From assembly GCA_016296505.1 (NCBI GenBank), contig JAEDJD010000036.1, positions 1 through 12,184 of the forward strand: a DNA stretch of 12,184 nucleotides, in the 5' to 3' direction. The position numbers and the translations under genes were made by a program. Every line of letters starts with the position of its first letter. Positions within the stretch are counted from its first letter, which is position 1. The DNA comes from Oscillospiraceae bacterium (lineage in GTDB: Bacteria; Bacillota; Clostridia; Oscillospirales; Ruminococcaceae). Under the pieces are notes generated by a model. It was not told the origin of the DNA. It saw only the letters and a list, made by a program, of their open reading frames with translations, and did no database searches. Shown here piece by piece: positions 7,275-12,184 of this stretch.

Positions 7275-8095
7275 TGCTTTGCCACAAACCGCGTACCGAC
7301 CGGTTCATCATGCAGCAGCAGATCATATAGTTGCTCCGGCTTTTCACCGTTCATGATGACCATATCAATACCGGCGTCGGTTGCCATTTTTGCCGCAGAA
7401 ATTTTGGTTGCCATGCCGCCGCGTGCATTCGGTGTACCTGCGCCGCCTGCAATACTCGCAATTTCCGGTGTAATCTCGTGTACGACAGGAATCAGCACGG
7501 CATTTTCATCTTTATGCGGATCTGCAGAGTAGAGTCCGTCGATGTCGCTCATCAATACGAGCGTGTCGGCGTGTACTAAGCCTGCGACAATCGCCGCAAG
7601 GGAATCGTTTTCACCGATTTCAAGCTCCAATTCGTCGATTGCGACGGTATCATTTTCATTGACAATCGGGATGACGCCAAGCTCCAGCAGACGTTCCATA
7701 CAGTTTCCGGCATTTTCGCCGCCGTTATTCGTGAGGATCGCCTTAGTCAGAAGTACCTGCGCGACATTCACGCTGTAATTTCCGAACTGTCGGTCATAGA
7801 GATACATCAGCTCACACTGTCCGACAGCGGCACAAGCCTGTTTTGTCGGGGTATCGGTTGGGCGTTCTCGCAAACCGAGCTGTCCGACTCCCAAGCCTAC
7901 GGCGCCTGATGAAACCAGAATCAATTGTTTGCCTGCGTTGGAGAGATCGGCGAGCACGCGTACAAGATTATGAAACCGCCGCAGATTCATTCTGCCGGTA
8001 CGGTGCGTCAGGGTTGATGTGCCGACCTTGACGACAATGCGGTGACTCTCCGAGAGTCTGCGCAGCGATGTAGATTCGCTTTCCAAAAAAAACAT
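7271..8095 (-). CDS. proB: Glutamate 5-kinase (ProB), kinase domain only
   Basis: First enzyme of proline synthesis: phosphorylates glutamate to gamma-glutamyl phosphate, usually feedback-inhibited by proline. 274 residues, amino-acid kinase fold. Visible motifs are VVKVGTSTLT (21-30), VSSGAVGLG (61-69), IVNENDT (144-150), IGENDSLAA (160-168), SDIDGLYSADP (183-193) and GGMATKISAA (226-235). The C-terminal PUA domain of the long (about 370-residue) form is absent, as in several other Firmicutes. The start is uncertain: ATG 8095 directly abuts AAAGG, whereas the in-frame TTG at 8086 has AAAGGA about 8 bases upstream and may be the real start, giving 271 residues. A run of eight T in the coding strand (8085-8092) lies between the two. 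The stop overlaps the LRR start. Confidence 0.95.
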   Translation of the reverse strand: MFFLESESTSLRRLSESHRIVVKVGTSTLTHRTGRMNLRRFHNLVRVLADLSNAGKQLILVSSGAVGLGVGQLGLRERPTDTPTKQACAAVGQCELMYLYDRQFGNYSVNVAQVLLTKAILTNNGGENAGNCMERLLELGVIPIVNENDTVAIDELELEIGENDSLAAIVAGLVHADTLVLMSDIDGLYSADPHKDENAVLIPVVHEITPEIASIAGGAGTPNARGGMATKISAAKMATDAGIDMVIMNGEKPEQLYDLLLHDEPVGTRFVAKQ

Positions 8096-8110
8096 CCTTT
8101 CAATTCGATA

Positions 8111-8157
8111 GAGGTATTTCCAATGGGTTGATACCGGGAGTATGACTCCCAGACCTC
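8111..8157. repeat. Structured intergenic hairpin element upstream of proB
   Basis: Inner perfect inverted repeat GGGAGT (8136-8141) and ACTCCC (8145-8150) with a three-base ATG loop. It is enclosed by complementary GAGGT (8111-8115) and ACCTC (8153-8157), and GGTAT/ATACC can pair as an alternative. On the minus strand it lies between the end of the small unknown gene (8161) and proB. It resembles the hairpin at 8570-8592: same loop, and a similar flank of the form CCC.TTGGAA on the minus strand. It may be a dispersed repeat or a processing/attenuation structure. No T-run follows directly, so it is not called a terminator. Confidence 0.5.
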
Positions 8158-8160
8158 GTT

Positions 8161-8529
8161 TTAAGTTTCATCCATATAGATTTTGATGTTCCGATATGGT
8201 TGAGATTTTGCATATGCAAATACATTTGATTTCCGAATAAAATGAAAAATATTATCTTCAATGTCTTCATTCCAGACTGCTCCGGAGAATTCACAATTTT
8301 GGCTGTCAGGCTGAAACAGAATCTCGACATGAATCTGATAAAACTCATCATCGTCTTCTTTCGGGAACTGTCGCACCAGACAAAAATAAAAAAGCGGTTC
8401 ACCGGTAAAAGAAAATGTGCCGGTCTCAAATAAAATCATATCATCGGCAATCGGCTCGCTGCACATTTTCTCAAATGCGTCGACGATATCCGGCAAGGAC
8501 GCCTTTTCATTGATTTCCCTTTTCAACAT
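8161..8529 (-). CDS. Small acidic protein of unknown function
   Basis: Unrecognised protein of 122 residues from ATG 8529 (LKREINEKASLPDIVDAF near the start, ending RNIKIYMDET). It is acidic, soluble and rich in Phe/Tyr/Asp/Glu, with a mixed helix-strand pattern and no signal peptide or membrane segment. The reading frame stays open up to ATG 8619, but those extra 30 codons run through two perfect hairpins (8570-8592 and 8599-8618), the 8619 codon lies within a hairpin arm, and it has no ribosome binding site. The only good ribosome binding site, AGGAG near 8552-8556, is 7 bases before an ATA codon (8544-8542), two dozen bases before ATG 8529. The true start is therefore open: ATA 8544, ATG 8529 or ATG 8619. 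The gene is visibly AT-richer than its neighbours, which hints at separate origin. It might be immunity- or SUKH-like, but nothing proves it. Confidence 0.65.
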   Translation of the reverse strand: MLKREINEKASLPDIVDAFEKMCSEPIADDMILFETGTFSFTGEPLFYFCLVRQFPKEDDDEFYQIHVEILFQPDSQNCEFSGAVWNEDIEDNIFHFIRKSNVFAYAKSQPYRNIKIYMDET

Positions 8530-8569
8530 ATCAATATAATCTATTGTTTTTCTCCTGCAAAACGGGATT

Positions 8570-8592
8570 CCAAAGGGATATGATCCCTTTGG
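8570..8592. repeat. Perfect 10-bp hairpin with ATG loop
   Basis: CCAAAGGGAT (8570-8579) and ATCCCTTTGG (8583-8592) are perfect complements around a three-base loop ATG (CAT on the minus strand). It lies between the D-2-hydroxyacid dehydrogenase and the small unknown gene. Same loop and similar flanks as the hairpin at 8136-8150. On the minus strand a TTTT occurs about 8 bases after the stem, so weak terminator activity for the dehydrogenase transcript is possible. Confidence 0.6.
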
Positions 8593-8598
8593 AGAGAG

Positions 8599-8618
8599 TG
8601 AGTTTACATACAAACTCA
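8599..8618. repeat. Short perfect inverted repeat
   Basis: TGAGTTT (8599-8605) and AAACTCA (8612-8618) with a six-base loop, 6 bases from the 10-bp hairpin at 8570-8592. Together the two occupy the gap after the dehydrogenase stop codon and look like parts of one non-coding element. Confidence 0.5.
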
Positions 8619-8638
8619 TAGCGAAGCGACACGATCAT

Positions 8639-9628
8639 TCATTCTGCCGGAGCAGCGGCCACGCCGTTTACGATATGCTGCGGATTGCCGTTTAGCCAGC
8701 CTCGCAGATTATCCTCTGTGATATCAAGCAGGCGCTGCCGTGCTTCGAGTGGCGTCCAACCGATATGTGGTGTGATGACGCAGTTTTTTGCACCTTTTAG
8801 CGGTGATTCTGCGGACATCGGCTCCTTTTCGAGCACATCGAGATAGGCTGCTGCGAGCATATCATGATTCAGAGCCGCAGCAAGATCTTCTTCAACAACG
8901 GCACCGCCGCGAGAGGTGTTTATGAGAATGGCTGTTTCTTTCATCATCGCAAGCGATTGCTTGTTGATGATACCGCGTGTTTTCTCCGTGAGTGGACAGT
9001 GCAGCGTGAGAACATCCGCACGGCGAAAAACCTCCTCTGCCGTCACAAGTGGATACGGGCAGTGATCCGGCTGCGATCTGGTTGCAATCAGCACGGACAT
9101 TCCGAAGGCGTCTGCGATTTTTGCAACATTTTTACCGATATTGCCGTAGCCGATGATGCCGAGCGTCTTGCCACGCAGTTCTCCGGTCGGATATGGAAAA
9201 TAGGAAAATGTTGGCGCAGTTTCCCATGCGCCAAGCCTTACATCCATAGAATACAGCGAAACACGCTGAAAATGATCGAAAATATATGCAAAAACAAGCT
9301 GTGTAACGGCGTCTGTCGAGTAGCTGCCGGCATTGCAGACCGGAATCCCGCGTTCTGCCGCCGCATCCAGATCGACATTGTTGAAGCCGGTCGCGAGAAT
9401 ACCGATATATTTGATATTCGGGCAGGCGTCCATGATTTCTTTGGTAATGAGCACCTTGTTGCAAATTACGACATCTGCGTCGCCAATATGGGCAACGGTT
9501 TCTTCCGGCTTTGTAGACGGGTATACATCGACGGTCTCTGCAAGCGGTGCAAAGCGGCGAACATTGACCTCGTCTTTGTTATATGCCATTGTATCCCAGT
9601 CAAGGATTACAATTCGTTTTGCGCGCAT
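8639..9628 (-). CDS. D-2-hydroxyacid dehydrogenase (glycerate/hydroxypyruvate reductase-like)
   Basis: NAD(P)H-dependent oxidoreductase that interconverts 2-oxoacids and D-2-hydroxyacids; cytoplasmic, 329 residues, full family length. The Rossmann motif GYGNIG is at 160-165. The catalytic triad typical of the family is visible: Arg240 in NTSRGGAVV, Glu269 in DVLEKEP, and His288 in TPHIGW. The TPHI(A/G)W ending fits glycerate dehydrogenase / hydroxypyruvate reductase-like members, but the substrate cannot be fixed from sequence. The end of the second strand reads IATRS (181-185), with no acidic residue and an Arg at 184, which suggests NADP(H) acceptance; this is inference. ATG 9628 has GGAGG 8-9 bases upstream, and the gene starts 3 bases after the stop of the small membrane protein, so the two are co-transcribed. 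Confidence 0.93.
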   Translation of the reverse strand: MRAKRIVILDWDTMAYNKDEVNVRRFAPLAETVDVYPSTKPEETVAHIGDADVVICNKVLITKEIMDACPNIKYIGILATGFNNVDLDAAAERGIPVCNAGSYSTDAVTQLVFAYIFDHFQRVSLYSMDVRLGAWETAPTFSYFPYPTGELRGKTLGIIGYGNIGKNVAKIADAFGMSVLIATRSQPDHCPYPLVTAEEVFRRADVLTLHCPLTEKTRGIINKQSLAMMKETAILINTSRGGAVVEEDLAAALNHDMLAAAYLDVLEKEPMSAESPLKGAKNCVITPHIGWTPLEARQRLLDITEDNLRGWLNGNPQHIVNGVAAAPAE

Positions 9629-9631
9629 ACA

Positions 9632-9973
9632 TTATTCCTCCGTTTCTGCGACAGGCAGCGCTGCGTCAGCGGCGGTACTGGCTGTATCCGCTTCTGCCTC
9701 TGCTAATTTTTCTGCTTTCGCAATTTTGGCAGACTGAACAATATTGAGAATCAGTGCGAGCAGCAGCAATACAACTTCCAGAATACCGACGCCGAAATAA
9801 ATCGTTTTATTTTCCGGCTGAACATAAATCAGCAGCGAAGCTGGAATCGCAATCGCCATGACGAGCTGATACCAACGCTTTGTTCGTACAAACTGAAGCA
9901 GGAACAGCAGCGTTGCAAGAATACAAAAGATCAAATGCTTATCCTGACTGATCGGAAACATTGTGGGTTCCAT
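9632..9973 (-). CDS. Small three-helix membrane protein of unknown function
   Basis: Unrecognised 113-residue membrane protein. Hydrophobic segments lie at about 14-29, 36-51 and 59-80. A short basic loop (RTKRW, 30-34) follows the first helix, and the C-terminal tail (81-113) is Ala/Glu-rich and acidic (AEAEADTASTAADAALPVAE). The positive residues after helix 1 and after helix 3 (KIAKAEK) suggest an outside N-terminus and a cytoplasmic tail. ATG 9973 has AAGGAG 12 bases upstream, somewhat far; the nearby ATG at codon 5 is even further. It lies downstream of rodA (about 100-base gap) and 3 bases before the dehydrogenase start. There is no evidence linking it to cell-wall synthesis beyond position. 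Confidence 0.75.
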   Translation of the reverse strand: MEPTMFPISQDKHLIFCILATLLFLLQFVRTKRWYQLVMAIAIPASLLIYVQPENKTIYFGVGILEVVLLLLALILNIVQSAKIAKAEKLAEAEADTASTAADAALPVAETEE

Positions 9974-10012
9974 AGCTTTGATAATCTCCTTTGAAATGAA
10001 AATATGTATGCG

Positions 10013-10043
10013 TCGGGATTCCTGTATGGCAGTAAAATCCCGA
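10013..10043. repeat. Inverted repeat between rodA and the small membrane protein gene
   Basis: TCGGGATT (10013-10020) and AATCCCGA (10036-10043) are perfect 8-bp complements around a 15-base loop. No T-run follows on the minus strand, so it is not a clear terminator. It may be an operator-like palindrome or an mRNA structure in the 100-base gap after rodA. Confidence 0.4.
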
Positions 10044-10075
10044 TGTGAAATACGTGTATTGGTACTGATACTGCT

Positions 10076-11239
10076 TTATCCATTCGGATTTTCGGCGTCA
10101 TAGAATACACGATATTTTTTCTGGTTATGCGTATAGGCGCTGATGACCAGACCAATGCAGAGATACATGGAAAGCATTGCCGTTCCGCCAGCGCTGAAAA
10201 ACGGCAGCGGAATACCGATGACCGGCATTACCTTCAGCACCATGCCGAGATTCATCAGATTATGCGTAAACAGGATTGCGAAGACGCCCATGCAGAGCGT
10301 TTTGCCCATGGTATCCTTTGCGATGCGGCTGTTATGGAATATCCGCAGACAGATTGCCGCCAGAATCACGATGACCGCAATCGCGCCAATAAAACCGAAT
10401 GCTTCTCCGATAAAGGCAAAGATGAAGTCATTGTGCATTTCCGGTACAGCGGTATAGGTGCCGCCGCTGAGTCCCTGTCCGAACAATCCGCCGGAGCGAA
10501 TGGCTTTGAGTCCAAGATTCTGCTGATATTCCAGACCGAGCGAATCGGTGCCGGGATGCAACAGAACACGAATCCGGTTTCGGTGTACGTCGCCGAGCGC
10601 ATACGTCCAGACAAACCAGAATACCAGCGGCATCAAAGCTGTACCGCCGAGAAGATACCAGAAAGAAAGTCCTGCCGTAAACAGCATGAATATGGTCATT
10701 GCGGCGAAAACGATCGCCGTACCGTAGTCGCCCTGTACTGCAACGATACTTGCCGGAACTGCCGCATGAAGCAGCAGCAAAAACAAATGCAGCGGTTGAT
10801 TCAGCTTATCCGTCACCTTGGAAATGTGATAGGCATAGGTCAGCAGAAAGACCAGCTTTAGGATTTCTGAGGGCTGTATCTGTACAAAGCCAAGGTCAAT
10901 CCATGCACGGTCGTCTGCGCCCTCGCGTCCATAGCCGAGGTTCGTAAAGGTCAGCGCGACAAGTCCGAGCGCAATTGGCGCATATAGAAACCAGAATCGC
11001 GCCAATTTATGGTAATCAATCGCGGAAACGATGATGCAGCCAGCTAGCCCTAATCCGAGCGAAATAAGCTGCACAATCCAGTCGTTGGCATCGACTTCCG
11101 TGGAAATATTTTCTGTCCAGAGCGTGCGCAGCATCAGAACGCTTGCACCGGAACAGATGGTTACGAGTGTGAGAAGCATCCAGTCAATTCTGCGCCAGAA
11201 GTTTTCTCTCGTGGAATCTGCGGAAAGTGTACGTTTCAA
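10076..11239 (-). CDS. rodA: Rod-shape determining peptidoglycan glycosyltransferase RodA (SEDS family)
   Basis: SEDS-family polytopic membrane enzyme that polymerises lipid II into glycan strands together with a class B penicillin-binding protein, in lateral wall synthesis. 387 residues, full length, about ten hydrophobic segments. SEDS landmarks are DRAWIDLGFVQIQPSEILKL (110-129), MHNDFIFAFIGEAFGFIG (268-285; catalytic Asp271), and the C-terminal NLGMVLKVMPVIGIPLPFFS (330-349) followed by AGGTAML. The HNDFIFA motif and the IGIPLPFFSAGG ending fit RodA better than FtsW, and no pbp2 is adjacent. SpoVE/FtsW paralogues cannot be fully excluded. The start is TTG 11239, with CAGGAG 7 bases upstream. 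It lies about 55 bases downstream of the ComM-like ATPase gene, on the same strand. Confidence 0.92.
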   Translation of the reverse strand: MKRTLSADSTRENFWRRIDWMLLTLVTICSGASVLMLRTLWTENISTEVDANDWIVQLISLGLGLAGCIIVSAIDYHKLARFWFLYAPIALGLVALTFTNLGYGREGADDRAWIDLGFVQIQPSEILKLVFLLTYAYHISKVTDKLNQPLHLFLLLLHAAVPASIVAVQGDYGTAIVFAAMTIFMLFTAGLSFWYLLGGTALMPLVFWFVWTYALGDVHRNRIRVLLHPGTDSLGLEYQQNLGLKAIRSGGLFGQGLSGGTYTAVPEMHNDFIFAFIGEAFGFIGAIAVIVILAAICLRIFHNSRIAKDTMGKTLCMGVFAILFTHNLMNLGMVLKVMPVIGIPLPFFSAGGTAMLSMYLCIGLVISAYTHNQKKYRVFYDAENPNG

Positions 11240-11294
11240 TTTGTATCTCCTGTATCTCTGTTACATTGCAAACCGCAAATGCGGTATGTATCTG

Positions 11295-12184
11295 TTATTT
11301 TGGCGTCTGCCAATATTTACGGTCAAGGGTGCGGTATTGCACGGCTTCCGCAACATGAATGGAATCAATGATTTCGCTGCCAGCCATATCTGCGACAGTG
11401 CGTGCAACCTTTAGCAAGCGATCATAGGCTCTTGCAGAGAGTCCCATTTGTTCAAATACCGCCTTGAGCCTTTTCTTTGCGCTGTCCGTCATCGGGCAGA
11501 ATGCTGCAAGCATATTCGGCGTGATACGGGCGTTGCAGGTGATTTTCGATCCTTTGAAGCGCTGCTCCTGAATTTCTCTTGCGGCAACGACGCGCTTTCG
11601 GATTTCTGCGCTTGATTCCTCCGGCGTTTGCGAGGAGAGATCATCAAACGTGACAGGAGCCGCTTCGATATGCAGATCAAAGCGATCGAGCAGAGGACCA
11701 GAAATGCGGTTGAGGTACTGTGCAGCAGCACGTTGTCCGCAGGTACACGGTCGGCTTGGATGACCGAGATATCCGCAGGGACATGGATTCATTGCAGCAA
11801 CCAGCATGATCGAGCATGGATAGCTGATTGTACCGGAAGCACGGGAGATCGTGACGGATCTGTCCTCCAGTGGCTGCCGCAGAATTTCCAGCGTTCGGCG
11901 GTCAAACTCCGCCAGTTCATCGAGAAAGAGCAGTCCATTATGCGCAAGCGATATTTCGCCCGGATGCGGAATGGAACCGCCGCCTGCAAGTCCGGCAGAG
12001 GAGATTGTATGATGCGGCGATCGGAACGGTCTGACAGTTACCAGAGGATGTTCCGTATCCAGCAGACCGGCAACGGAATGAATCATCGTTGTTTCAATGG
12101 ATTCCGCAAAGGACAATGCCGGCAGAATCCCCGGCATACGTTTGGCAAGCATACTCTTGCCGCTGCCGGGCGGTCCAATAAGCA
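11295..12184 (-). CDS. ComM/YifB-family Mg-chelatase-like AAA+ ATPase, C-terminal part (cut by right edge)
   Basis: AAA+ protein of the YifB/ComM family, related to Mg-chelatase subunit I; E. coli-type ComM promotes branch migration during natural transformation. The frame is open to the right edge, so about 296 of the usual ~505 residues are visible; the N-terminal Lon-protease-like domain lies outside. Walker A GPPGSGKS is at 12176-12153, right at the edge. SPHHTISSAGLAGGG follows, then Walker B LLFLDE (11933-11916) and sensor 1 MLVAAMNPCPCG. Cys residues in CPCGYLGHPSRPCTC may bind a metal, as is typical for the family. The C-terminal Mg_chelatase_C region includes ARAYDRLLKVARTVADM. The family is often called competence protein ComM, but its role in Firmicutes is less certain. 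Confidence 0.93.
   Translation of the reverse strand, partial: LIGPPGSGKSMLAKRMPGILPALSFAESIETTMIHSVAGLLDTEHPLVTVRPFRSPHHTISSAGLAGGGSIPHPGEISLAHNGLLFLDELAEFDRRTLEILRQPLEDRSVTISRASGTISYPCSIMLVAAMNPCPCGYLGHPSRPCTCGQRAAAQYLNRISGPLLDRFDLHIEAAPVTFDDLSSQTPEESSAEIRKRVVAAREIQEQRFKGSKITCNARITPNMLAAFCPMTDSAKKRLKAVFEQMGLSARAYDRLLKVARTVADMAGSEIIDSIHVAEAVQYRTLDRKYWQTPK

Noticed and set aside
8096..8160. T-box or other riboswitch leader upstream of proB
   Set aside because: The gap is only 65 bases and contains no T-box motif or other known riboswitch core; only the hairpin element is present.
8100..8429. Minus-strand frame overlapping the small unknown gene, ending in the hairpin element
   Set aside because: It overlaps 8161-8529 in another frame, has no ribosome binding site, and its C-terminus is encoded by the intergenic hairpin element.
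10127..10861. 244-codon plus-strand open frame opposite rodA
   Set aside because: Antisense to a full-length SEDS protein, low-complexity polar composition, no family resemblance.
11240..11294. Possible hairpin or promoter (ACCGC/GCGGT) between the ComM-like gene and rodA
   Set aside because: A 5-bp stem without T-run, and no -35/-10 pair of acceptable quality was found.

Overview
The window looks like about 12 kb of chromosome from a low-to-mid GC Gram-positive anaerobe, most likely a Clostridia member of the Ruminococcus / Oscillospiraceae type. This is an inference from strong AGGAGG-type ribosome binding sites, tightly packed genes with ATGA/GTGA overlaps, use of GTG and TTG starts, a DapL-type lysine/diaminopimelate aminotransferase, a kinase-only ProB, a CPBP membrane protease and a BspA-type leucine-rich-repeat protein. 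No rRNA, tRNA, CRISPR array, insertion sequence, phage gene or riboswitch was recognised.

Layout. Positions 1-176 (minus) hold the start of a small proline-rich protein that runs off the left edge. A divergent intergenic region follows, with a strong extended -10 promoter at 233-261. It drives a plus-strand unit in which every gene overlaps the next: a 28-codon leader ORF (291-377), an RluD-type pseudouridine synthase (374-1237), a CPBP intramembrane metalloprotease (1234-2187) and an uncharacterised TPR-like helical protein (2174-3208). A perfect 16-bp hairpin (3215-3253) ends the unit and also serves as terminator for the converging minus-strand genes.

From 3280 to the right edge all genes are on the minus strand. 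In transcription order they are: a ComM/YifB-family AAA+ ATPase (cut by the right edge), rodA, a small three-helix membrane protein, a D-2-hydroxyacid dehydrogenase, a small AT-rich unknown gene flanked by hairpin sequences, proB, a membrane-anchored LRR protein, proA and dapL. ProB and ProA catalyse the first two steps of proline synthesis. DapL makes LL-diaminopimelate for lysine and peptidoglycan, and RodA polymerises peptidoglycan glycan strands, so the right two thirds is largely housekeeping amino-acid and cell-wall metabolism.

The less ordinary points are three. The LRR gene is wedged between proB and proA with ATGA overlaps at both ends. The leader mini-ORF is coupled to the pseudouridine synthase by a GTGA overlap. 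The AT-rich orphan gene at 8161-8529 has a Shine-Dalgarno that points to an ATA codon and lies between two hairpins with identical loops. No clear multi-gene novel defence or mobile system was found.
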